Shown here in pieces: positions 34,215 through 43,600 of a DNA stretch of 64,000 nt. The stretch is taken from contig CAZBZP010000020.1 of the NCBI GenBank assembly GCA_964496435.1, positions 11,297 through 75,296 of the forward strand. The letters run 5' to 3'. Under the pieces are notes generated by a model. The model was not told the origin of the DNA. It did not search any database and saw nothing but the letters and a program-made list of their open reading frames with translations. Positions within the stretch are counted from its first letter, which is position 1, and the number at the start of each line of letters is the position of its first letter. The DNA comes from Berkiella sp964496435. Its GTDB lineage: Bacteria > Pseudomonadota > Gammaproteobacteria > Berkiellales > Berkiellaceae. Position numbers and translations under genes: made by a program.

Positions 34215-36785
34215 ATGAGCACAGGTGAACAGTTCTATAATGATGTCATTAAATATTTAGAAAAAGAGAAAAGAAAAGTAGATTATGAGGATAGGAAGTT
34301 AAACAATTCCAATGATGTTGTGGTACAACAAATAGACAAAGTTGAAGGTATCATGAAACAATTCAAGGAAGACGGTATTGTCATGGATTTGATGAATAGA
34401 ATCTACGAGCTACAAGAAAACTCACCTATTCGCCAAGAATTAGATAATATGTTTTTTAATTTTATGGCATCTAATACAGCACCATTACCACAAAAAGCAA
34501 CAACACATCCTCCCCAAACACCTAGTCAAGCGGCTCCAATCTCTACTCCATTGCCAACGCCACAAGCAATACCACCCAAGCAATTAAGTGCTGACGAATT
34601 GAAATTTTATAACGATGTCGTGGATGCAATAAACAAAGAGAAAAAAAATATAGACTATGATGAAAGAAAAATACATACACCAAATTATATCGGCATAAAG
34701 GAAATTGATGAAGCGCAAGCTGTGATGGATCAGTTTAAACAACATGGAGATATCAATATTCTGATAAGAGATATCCATAACATGAATGGTTTTCTTATGC
34801 GAGGTAATTTAGAAAACATGTTGTTTGAATTTCAAAGTCCGAAATTGGATACGAAGGATAAGCCAGAGCCTAGCAAGCAAGACAATACGGTTCAGCAAAC
34901 AAATGTTTTCCCAAGTAATGTGGAAAAAGTTATTGATGAGTTAGTAACGACAGAAAAAGACCATGTAGAAAAATTAGAGAGTATACCATTAGATAAATTC
35001 AAGGAAAAAGTAAATAGCATTTATAGTAATCCTTTCAGAATGTCAAACTCTAAAATGGATAAAAAAGAAGTCATAGCCTTTTTAGAAGCTTTTGGTGAAG
35101 TACGAGAAGCACAAAGAAAACTCACTGCAGCTGTAAATGGAGATAGAAGGGATCCTCAATATTTTGATAAAATTGCACAAGCTCAAGCTAGCATGTTTAC
35201 TGCTAATTTATTATATATTGCCAGATATGATAAGACCTGTAATAAACTTCCCTCAGATGTTAAAGACATGTTACTCAAAGAAATGCCAAAAAATGCCAAG
35301 GATGGTGCGCTTAGTATTTTTTCAAAGCCCATGACGCGCGGAATGAGATATGACATATTGATGGGTGAAATTATAAATCAATCTAAGAAATCAGGTATTG
35401 ATACGACCTCATTACAAGAAGTGCAGGATAAAATAAAAGAAAACATTAAAAATGTTAACAGCCATATGCAATATAGCGAAGGCTTAGCAAGTGATAGCAA
35501 AAAAACAAGAGAACAAACTATAGAAAAAATTGCACAGGGAATGAAACAAGAATACGTTAAGCTATTAAGCAGTATGGATTTGAAGATATTTGATAAAAGA
35601 GATAATAAAGACTATTCGCCAAACGAAATAAGAGAGATTACGGCATCGTTTAATATTAGTGAATTTTCAAAACGATTTAATCAAGTCACGACAGATATTG
35701 CAAACGCTGCAGAATCAGGGAATACAAATGAAATAAGATTTTACACTGCCTTGTTGCAAGCATCCATTAAAGAGAATAATTTTGCGCTTGCTGCAGCACT
35801 CTTTACTGGGCTGAATAATAACGTTGGTATTATAAAGGATAAAGATTGCCAAAAAGTTATAAAACAATTAAATAAAGATAATCTATTTAGCCCGCTACAG
35901 AACTTCAAAGTGCTGCGAGAAGCGATGAAGAACGCCAATGGACCGGTTATCCCTCATTCTGCAATAATGTCAAAAGATATGGATGGCGTCGTCGCAATTC
36001 TAAAAGATCAAGCAAACATTATTGAAGATAAAAATGAGACTAAAGAAAATAAAGAAGAAGCAAGAGATGTACTTAAGAGTATGGCTGCCATATGGAATAG
36101 AGAAGCTAAAAATTTATCGGCAGCACAACAAAGAACAGGTAAAAATAAAGATGTTAATAATGAAGCAATGGTTAAAATGGCTGCAGAAATAGCTAATGCC
36201 AAGCCAAAAACGCCTCAACCGACGGCTGTGCAAGCCACAGCTAAATTTGCTGTTCCTAAACTTGACCTGAGTAATTTGACAAAGGCGCCTAAAAATAAGG
36301 ATAAAGTACAATCAGCTGCACCTGCCCAAGCACCTCAAGCACCTAGGGTGACCACAACTAAACCCACTGTGCCTAAGCTAAATCTCTCCAATGTAACAAA
36401 AGCACCCAGAAACACAGATAAAGTACAACCTGCACCTGTTTTACAAGGTGCCGCTAAACAGCAAGGCCCTGCCGGCATGCCCTTAGAAGCAAAAGCACAA
36501 AAGATAGAGCCTTCAGCCGCAGTCCGTAAGGCACCAGCCGCACGGATACAAGAGTTAATGGGTAAGTTTGAAGGGAATGGAAAAGTTGCCTCATCTGGGC
36601 CAAATAAAGAGAACCAAGCCCCAAAGCAAGCGCAAAACCCACTTGATTTAAGCCGTCCAGCTGTACCATTTACACCACAGGCACAAAGAACAATGCATAA
36701 TAGAGAGCCTTATTTAAAATCTGCTAACCCACTTTCAATCGATAATCCAGCACAAACAACGGAGCACAAAAAGGGACTGAGGTAA
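34215..36785 (+). CDS. putative dual GEF effector: DH (RhoGEF)-like plus RasGEF-like domains
   Basis: An 856-residue protein. Two related ~75-residue units open it (residues ~5-82 and ~128-205, each EQFYNDV or LKFYNDV, then VDYE/IDYDERK and a final MFFNF or MLFEF), separated by Pro/Thr linkers. Residues ~231-415 look like a DH domain: VEKVIDELVTTEKDHVEKLE matches conserved region 1, and KPMTRGMRYDILMGEIINQS (from residue 370) with the later IKENIKNVNSHM matches conserved region 3. Residues ~435-610 resemble a RasGEF (CDC25) domain: SFNISEFSKRFNQVTTDIAN, KENNFALAAALFTGL and GPVIPHSAIMSKDMDGV. The tail is Pro-rich with a repeated VPKL(D/N)LSN(L/V)TKAP unit. It should activate host small GTPases if delivered. 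Assignment is by eye. Confidence 0.68.
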   Translation: MSTGEQFYNDVIKYLEKEKRKVDYEDRKLNNSNDVVVQQIDKVEGIMKQFKEDGIVMDLMNRIYELQENSPIRQELDNMFFNFMASNTAPLPQKATTHPPQTPSQAAPISTPLPTPQAIPPKQLSADELKFYNDVVDAINKEKKNIDYDERKIHTPNYIGIKEIDEAQAVMDQFKQHGDINILIRDIHNMNGFLMRGNLENMLFEFQSPKLDTKDKPEPSKQDNTVQQTNVFPSNVEKVIDELVTTEKDHVEKLESIPLDKFKEKVNSIYSNPFRMSNSKMDKKEVIAFLEAFGEVREAQRKLTAAVNGDRRDPQYFDKIAQAQASMFTANLLYIARYDKTCNKLPSDVKDMLLKEMPKNAKDGALSIFSKPMTRGMRYDILMGEIINQSKKSGIDTTSLQEVQDKIKENIKNVNSHMQYSEGLASDSKKTREQTIEKIAQGMKQEYVKLLSSMDLKIFDKRDNKDYSPNEIREITASFNISEFSKRFNQVTTDIANAAESGNTNEIRFYTALLQASIKENNFALAAALFTGLNNNVGIIKDKDCQKVIKQLNKDNLFSPLQNFKVLREAMKNANGPVIPHSAIMSKDMDGVVAILKDQANIIEDKNETKENKEEARDVLKSMAAIWNREAKNLSAAQQRTGKNKDVNNEAMVKMAAEIANAKPKTPQPTAVQATAKFAVPKLDLSNLTKAPKNKDKVQSAAPAQAPQAPRVTTTKPTVPKLNLSNVTKAPRNTDKVQPAPVLQGAAKQQGPAGMPLEAKAQKIEPSAAVRKAPAARIQELMGKFEGNGKVASSGPNKENQAPKQAQNPLDLSRPAVPFTPQAQRTMHNREPYLKSANPLSIDNPAQTTEHKKGLR

Positions 36786-36820
36786 CTAACATAACAATAT
36801 ACATTAATGTAGTTATTATA

Positions 36821-36849
36821 TTGACATACTAAGTTAGATTTGGTACTTT
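36821..36849 (+). promoter_or_regulatory. sigma-70 promoter of leader RNA copy B
   Basis: TTGACA (36821-36826), a 17-base spacer and TACTTT (36844-36849). The RNA element starts within about 10 bases of the expected transcription start. Confidence 0.78.
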
Positions 36850-36855
36850 TGCGCC

Positions 36856-37020
36856 TGCTGTGATGGGTCTTCTCGAGAAGGATGAATAAACGAGAACTGG
36901 CAATTCAATTTTCTTTCTAGCAAGAAAGAAGTCCTAGTTTAAAGTAGTAAACAGATCTATCACTTGAACACATTGTTCAGGTGTAGCCTATAGAACAATA
37001 CTTTATTGTTTTGCACCTGA
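36856..37020 (+). promoter_or_regulatory. structured leader RNA, copy B
   Basis: Same fold as copy A: P1 GTGAT (36860-36864) with ATCAC (36959-36963), extendable to ~10 pairs; P2 TTCTCG with CGAGAA; P3 CTGG with CCTAG, capped here by a TTCTTTCT/AAGAAAGAA hairpin that copy A lacks; conserved GTAAACAGAT. P4 is CACTTGAAC (36961-36969) with GTTCAGGTG (36975-36983), again overlapping P1. CACCTGA (37014-37020) can unpair P4 by pairing with TCAGGTG (36977-36983). Pairing of that segment to the ribosome binding site is weaker here (four bases with GGGT). Confidence 0.68.
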
Positions 37021-37053
37021 CATTAAACATATTTTTTTGTTGGGTAAGATTAA

Positions 37054-40000
37054 ATGATTGAAGCTAATACCACTCCTATTTATTTTGATTCACGCATCAA
37101 AAATTCCAATACAGAAATTGAAGACATTATAAAATCTTTAGTAAAGGGTGAAGCAACACCAGGCACTCGATTAGAAAAATTAAAAAATCACAAGGTATTT
37201 AGCCTTCGTATTAACGATAAAGGACGTATCATATTTACATATACTGAAGTAAATAATATAAAATCTCTTGTGGTTTTAGAAATACTTGAAAACCATGAGT
37301 ATGATAAATCAAAATTCCTAAAGAAAAACGTTCTTAAAAGATATCTAGAAAAAAATCAAGCTGAAATAGGTAGATTGGTACAAAATGATGACTTTGAAGA
37401 ATCTACTATTCCTGATGAGTTAATAGAGCCTCAAGCAAATGTATATTTCGAGATCGCAAATGAGAACAAAAACAGTTATGTTATTTTTGATGAAGCGCAG
37501 CAAAATGCTTTTAATGCAAAAACACCTTTGTTGATAGAGGGGCCGCCTGGATCTGGAAAAACCTTAATAGCACAAGGGTTCATTAAACAAGCGCTTGAAA
37601 ATAATGCCCAAAAAGTTCTATATGTTAGCCCCTCTGCCAACCTTGCAAGAACGGTATTACGTGAATTAAGCACATCTCCCGAGTATGACCCAGGCAAGGT
37701 AGATGTATTAACATATGAACAACTCGTGCAAGGGGGGGTGGAAGCTGATGGACCTGGCATTCTAAAAACATGGTGGAAAACGCTAAAGGTTAGAAGTACC
37801 GAAAAGAGCAAACTTGCGAATTGGTCCAAAAATCTAAATGCTGTCTACGAAGAATTTAAAATTATATCTGGCGTTAGCAAAGAAGAATACCTTTCAGAAA
37901 ATGGAATCGGGAAAAAACAATCATTATTAGGTCGCGATCAAAGCGATAGACAACTGTTGTGCACCCTTAATGAGCGATGGCTAAAACATCTTGAAGAAAA
38001 TGCCATAAAAATAAGAGATTTCTATCGGTTTAGCGTAGATGAAATTCATGTTTATGATTTGATTGTAGTTGATGAAACGCAGTATTTATCAAATATAGCT
38101 ATTCATAATCTATTAATCATGGCAAATAACAATATAGTACTTTGTAGTGATCGAAGACAAAACCCACATGATGAATTACAAAGAAATACACAGATAAAAT
38201 CAATGATATTCCAAAGTGCTGGACGACAACCAGATGAGCATCAATTATCTGCACATTATCGTTGCCCGAAAAATATCATGACATTTGCCAAAGTGTTTAA
38301 TGATATCCGAACAGATATGTCTAAAAACTTAAAGAGTGAACTCAAGGTGGTTGACTCAAAAATATCCGGCGGAAATGTTCTATGGGTAGAACCATCTAAT
38401 AAAAATGATCTTTTAGATTTATTAGTAAAGCTACATAATGATCCTAATGCTTGTGTTGTAACATCAGAAAAGTATAGAGAAGAAGCTAAAGTCCTTGGTC
38501 TAAAAGGATTAACAGAACATGATGCACAAAGCCTTTGTTTAACCAATGTATTAACGCAAGAAGAAATCGTTGGTTTAGAATTTAATACCGTTATTTTGTA
38601 TAAGCCATTATCGACACCTCAAATGAAAAGGGTTAATCAATGGCTTGAAAAATCAAGGCAACAGACTGAGGATCTGCATGCGGCAGCAGAGCTATCTGCA
38701 AATTTTATTGCATCAACACGCGCTACGCAATGCATGGTCATGGTTCAAGATTCAAGTGAGCATAATTTAGCAAATCTTATCCATGCCCTTAAAGAATCCC
38801 AGAAAATCACTGAAACTAAAGAAATTGCAGTAATTCCAACACACGCAATCGAAACGCTCAGTGATGAGTGGGAAAGTAGAGCAAAAGAAGCAGCTGAAAA
38901 TGGTCACATTGCTCGCGCCAAAGCAATTCTTAGTGAGCATCTCAGTATGTATGAGGAAGCACAACAAAATGAAAAAATACAACAATGGTTAAGTGATGGC
39001 GCGGTGATTCCTGATGTTTCTCTGGCAAAGGAAAAGCAAAATATTCCTGCAAAAACGAAACGCAAAAAAAATAGACAACCAATTAAGCATAGTGATAACA
39101 ACAATTCGAGTCAAAAAACTGAAAAGGCTGATCCAGGTTATGTACTTTTTGAAACTCTTATGAAAAAAGCCTTAAGCACAGGAAATGTAAAACCGCTGAA
39201 AAAAGAGTTGTTTAAGAAAGAGACTAAACTTAAACCTGAATATTTCACTCAGACACAAGGTTTACTTTTTTTAGCTTTGTTAAATATGCATACAGACTGT
39301 TCAGATGTGCTAGTTGCTTTGTTGAAAGTAAAATCACATAAATATAAAACTGAAGATTTTACAGTACCTAAAGATGACGGTAAGGTTAGTATTTTAGAAG
39401 CTTTTGCAATAGCTGCGACGAATGGCCGACCAATCTGCTTTAGTACTCTATTAAAAGAACACGCCTCACTGTTTAGTTCAGATAATTTCTTATTTAAAGT
39501 GAAATCAGGCAAGTATGCAAATATCTCTATCCTAGAACTTATCGTCGACGCCAAAATTAAATATCAATCACCGTGTTTAGAAGAGTTGCTAATACAATTT
39601 CCCGCACTTAAACAAGAATATTTAAGACTAACCGTTTCAGGCGCTGATCTTTTTGAGATGCTCAATTTAGCGCTGAGGGGCAATGCTACCCCTTTACGTG
39701 AAGCTTACTATAAGCAAAATAGCACATTAAAAGCAGAGCATTTTGCACTTCGTTCAAAGGGATCCTTAGCTGAATCATCTGGTTTATTTAAATTGGCAAT
39801 GCTCTCTGACGAATTTGATGATATTTTTAAAGATTTAATTTCAAACAGCGCAGATGTGTACAAACCATCTGATTTTTCCGAAATAGCAAGTGGGCAAACA
39901 CATGAACATTTAAAAGGAAAAAGTACTTTATGGTTTCTAGCAAAACTTTGCCCTCATGTTTTTTTACTTGTTTTAGATAAATACCGCTTTGATACAAGTG

Positions 40001-40596
40001 TATTTACAAGCCGACCTCAAAGTGGTCCTGATAAAGGGCAAAGTATTTTATGGATATTGGCTCAAACTTTATATTGCTATCAGGCTCAAGAATTCATAAA
40101 AGTATTATCGCTCTACAGCAAAGCATTTAATGTGGATGATTTTACGGCACAGGCTCAGGCGGTAAATTTTGAAGGATGTAGCGTTTTATCCTTTTTAGCT
40201 AATTCGATATCTCATTCTCATTTAATGAAAGAGATTCTAGTTCAATACCCAAATGCATTTAATGAAGAAATCTTTAGAGCACCAGCTAAGGAGGGACCAT
40301 TCAAAGGTACTTCTATATTATACCAACTTTACCGCCACTCAGAGCGAGGACATCCAGAAGCATTAGATGAATTGCTAAGACAGTATCCTGCATTGCAAGA
40401 AGCAATTTTGATGATAAGGTTAAGTGATAATCTGAGACTGCTTATGATAGATGATGAGCAAGAGTCCAATTCAGATAAAACTGACTCACAATTGTTATCC
40501 TTTCAGCTTGTCACAAATACTAATAATCAATTAGAGACCTTGACACTTGAGGATATAAATTTACCTAAAAAAATGCTTTTACCAAAAACAGGCTAG
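37054..40596 (+). CDS. RelE-like domain, SF1 helicase and C-terminal repeat fusion protein
   Basis: A 1180-residue protein. Residues ~1-92 resemble a RelE/YoeB-type fold (IEDIIKSLVKGEATPG, then FSLRINDKGRIIFTYTEV and LEILENHEYDKS). Residues ~145-600 are an SF1 (UvrD/Rep-like) helicase: Walker A GPPGSGKT (163-170), Walker B VVDETQ (Asp340-Glu341), SDRRQNP (~364), HYRCP (401-405) and a motif VI-like ASTRAT with Arg556. Residues ~690-1150 are degenerate helical repeats with a recurring F(T/R)A...G-x-x-K-G-x-S-I-L-x-x-L pattern, ankyrin-like in spirit. RelE-like domains fused to helicases are known; the long repeat tail is unusual. It is expressed from leader copy B. The next gene follows after 60 bases. 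Confidence 0.75.
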   Translation: MIEANTTPIYFDSRIKNSNTEIEDIIKSLVKGEATPGTRLEKLKNHKVFSLRINDKGRIIFTYTEVNNIKSLVVLEILENHEYDKSKFLKKNVLKRYLEKNQAEIGRLVQNDDFEESTIPDELIEPQANVYFEIANENKNSYVIFDEAQQNAFNAKTPLLIEGPPGSGKTLIAQGFIKQALENNAQKVLYVSPSANLARTVLRELSTSPEYDPGKVDVLTYEQLVQGGVEADGPGILKTWWKTLKVRSTEKSKLANWSKNLNAVYEEFKIISGVSKEEYLSENGIGKKQSLLGRDQSDRQLLCTLNERWLKHLEENAIKIRDFYRFSVDEIHVYDLIVVDETQYLSNIAIHNLLIMANNNIVLCSDRRQNPHDELQRNTQIKSMIFQSAGRQPDEHQLSAHYRCPKNIMTFAKVFNDIRTDMSKNLKSELKVVDSKISGGNVLWVEPSNKNDLLDLLVKLHNDPNACVVTSEKYREEAKVLGLKGLTEHDAQSLCLTNVLTQEEIVGLEFNTVILYKPLSTPQMKRVNQWLEKSRQQTEDLHAAAELSANFIASTRATQCMVMVQDSSEHNLANLIHALKESQKITETKEIAVIPTHAIETLSDEWESRAKEAAENGHIARAKAILSEHLSMYEEAQQNEKIQQWLSDGAVIPDVSLAKEKQNIPAKTKRKKNRQPIKHSDNNNSSQKTEKADPGYVLFETLMKKALSTGNVKPLKKELFKKETKLKPEYFTQTQGLLFLALLNMHTDCSDVLVALLKVKSHKYKTEDFTVPKDDGKVSILEAFAIAATNGRPICFSTLLKEHASLFSSDNFLFKVKSGKYANISILELIVDAKIKYQSPCLEELLIQFPALKQEYLRLTVSGADLFEMLNLALRGNATPLREAYYKQNSTLKAEHFALRSKGSLAESSGLFKLAMLSDEFDDIFKDLISNSADVYKPSDFSEIASGQTHEHLKGKSTLWFLAKLCPHVFLLVLDKYRFDTSVFTSRPQSGPDKGQSILWILAQTLYCYQAQEFIKVLSLYSKAFNVDDFTAQAQAVNFEGCSVLSFLANSISHSHLMKEILVQYPNAFNEEIFRAPAKEGPFKGTSILYQLYRHSERGHPEALDELLRQYPALQEAILMIRLSDNLRLLMIDDEQESNSDKTDSQLLSFQLVTNTNNQLETLTLEDINLPKKMLLPKTG

Positions 40597-40656
40597 CAAA
40601 AGCTTCTTACTGGGAATAAATCAGATTATATATTATTAGAATAATTGAGGTTGTTA

Positions 40657-43600
40657 ATGAAAAACGGTGTAATTCAAAGCGCGGCTCAACAAAATGTGTC
40701 AATATTAACTTATATTGAGATATTTAATGAAATTACAATTGATGCAGACAATTATGATAACTGGGATATTTCTCCTCTTTTAGAAGCGCCTTTAGATATT
40801 AGAGCTTTAACAAAAAAGCAAATATCCATATTTATTAAATATCTTACTGATATTAGCACCAAAATCCTTTTGCATGATAAAAACTTAAGTGAAAGTCCTG
40901 ACATTAATTATCCTAAATACGCAAAAGAAACTGAAAGTTATGTCGCTTATGCTAAAAAAAGAGCTAAAGAAGAGTCTCCAACAATTAATAAATTTGAAGA
41001 AGAAAAAGCTGATTGTGACGATAAATTGGTCATTGGTGAGCAACGGGTTCTTGCATTATTATTTTTTATAAAAAAAATAATACCGCAATTTTCAAAGTTA
41101 TACGAAAACGAAAAAAATGATCTAAGAAATAAGGCTTTATCACTTATATTTAACCATCTCCCAAATTGTATCATCTTGAGAGGTACTAGATTAATATCTG
41201 CAGGAATATTAAATGATGAAATCAATCTGGAAATAACAAATACGATATTCAAAGAGTATTTGCAACCCTATTTAGAGTATGAAAGTGATGAACGCGTATT
41301 AATAATGTCACCCGCCTTGCTTGGTGCGCTCAATGTTGCTTATAAATTTGAAGTTTTACTTGGAAACAACACAAGCGCGCACGAATATAGTGAAATGTTC
41401 AATAAAACCTTGCTTAAAGTACATGCCATATATCAAAAGGAAAAATTGAGCCAAGAAAAAACTAAGAAAAAACAAAGGCAAGCTATACCTCTTAAAGAAA
41501 TCAAAACTAATCTAAAATATGCAGAACAAGCAATGGATTGGACAGTAAAGCATTTTTTCGGCAATCCCTGGATTCCACTTTTTGTTAATAAATCTAAAGA
41601 TTTTAAAGATGAGACACAAGCTGAGCCAGGTGAGCTGATAGATTTAGATGGGTTATTAGCAGAACTTCTAACCATGATAAGCTCAAAAAGTGGGTTTGAC
41701 GCAAAGATTTTTGTTGAACGTTTAGTTCTGGCTATCAAGCAAGTAGAAAACATGTCTTCAGCTCAAGTCAACATACAAACTGTTGCGAGTTACACTTATT
41801 TCTTAAGTATTTTAGCTGTAGAGCACAGAAGAAAATCGCTTACAGGTGATTTACATTTAGATCTATTTACATCCGCCTTGCTTTTTGATGTGAAAGAACA
41901 GTTTGTTGCTAATATGATTAAGAAGGAATTTCAAGATTGTGCTAATTATTTGAATAGTGAAAGATCTGAAAATATACCACTATCACCAATCGATTTTATG
42001 CAGTCATGTCAACATTTAAAAAATGATTATATGTTGTATTCTAAAACACAAGCCGACAAGCGAGATGGTTTAACCCATATTGAGTATATCAAAAGATTAA
42101 AAATGTTGATTATGTCATTCAAGGGCTCTCCTTATGCCGATCTTAGCAAAGAGGTAACTGATGCATTTCAGGGCCTAGCACTTACAATCATGACGCTTAA
42201 AATTGATACATCTTATCAAGATATTTCAAGATTGATTGTTGAAGAGCTTAAAAAAATAAGGGCTCTTTCTCCTAATCCTGTTAAAACACCCGTGCCTACA
42301 CGCCTAACAACGCCTGAGATCCAAGCAGGTGTGGGTGATTCATCGACAGATGCCACACCTATGCTTACACGATCACCAACGCCTGAGATCCAAGCAGGTG
42401 AGGGTGATTCATCAACAGATGCCACACCTGTGCTTACACGCTCACCTACGCCTGAAAATACAGAAAAGCAAAGCGAATTTCTTACTGATGGCGGTGATAG
42501 AAGCACGGTTATTGCGGATAACTTTGCTCCTGTTTCGTTGCCAGTTATACCCAATTCACCAAGACCCCAGCTTAATGAAGAAAATGCCGCGGATAGCTAT
42601 GATCAATTAGCAAAACAATTGGAAAATATAAAGATTGCCGACAATCCCAACCCCGCGCCAATAAGAGATAGCGAAATTGATGAGCAGGTTAAAACACTGG
42701 CATCACAATTTGCGCTCACCCGTCTAAATCAAAAAAGGGCTTTAGATCTAAATTCGCAAGATGAAGTTCAGGCTCTTAGTAGTTCGTTAGCAAAGAAAGA
42801 AAGTGGGCTGAAACAACAACATGAACGAAAGCTTAAAGCAATGGAAGATAAAAGCAAAGCAGAATTAGATAAAACAAAAAAAGCTATGCAAGCACAAAGT
42901 GATGAGCAAATTCATAAAATGCAAGCAATGCACGATAAATCGATTAGGAAAAAGGTGAAACGACATGATAAAGCGAAAAAGGCATTAGAAGATGAATTAA
43001 AATTTGCTCAAGAGCAAGCAAAAAAGAAAAAATATCAAGATCAGCAGTTAGAACTTGCTGCATTACAAGAAACCTTCAATAAAGAACTGGAGGAGCTGCG
43101 TAAGCAAGCCTCATCAACTTTTGATGAAGAATCCCAAAATAAAGCGCATGAAGAAGCACTCCTAGCTCAAAGAGCTGCATTTGAAGAGCAAAAAATGCAA
43201 ATCGGTGCAGTATTGCAAGCACAACATGAGTCCAGATTGAAAAGTGCGCTTGAACAACAAATGATGAAATTTAAAGAAGAATTTAATGAGCATTGTAAAA
43301 ATGTGGTAGACGAAGAGTTATCAAAGCACATGGCTTCAAGAAAAGAACGGGCACATGAACTACAAAAAGCCAAGTTAGCCTTTAGTGAAGGTGCAAGAGC
43401 TAATTTCGCTGCGCTCCTAAATAAAGTTGACATACCTCTGATCTTGGTACCTTTGATAAATCAAATAATTGCAACCCCACAACAGCAGTTGGCCTTAGAT
43501 GATTACATTGGTCGTGTCAGTAAATTGTTTTATTCGCCATTGTACAATGAAAATTTTAATGTAATTTTCAACTTATGCTTTATAAGAAATATAGTGCCAA

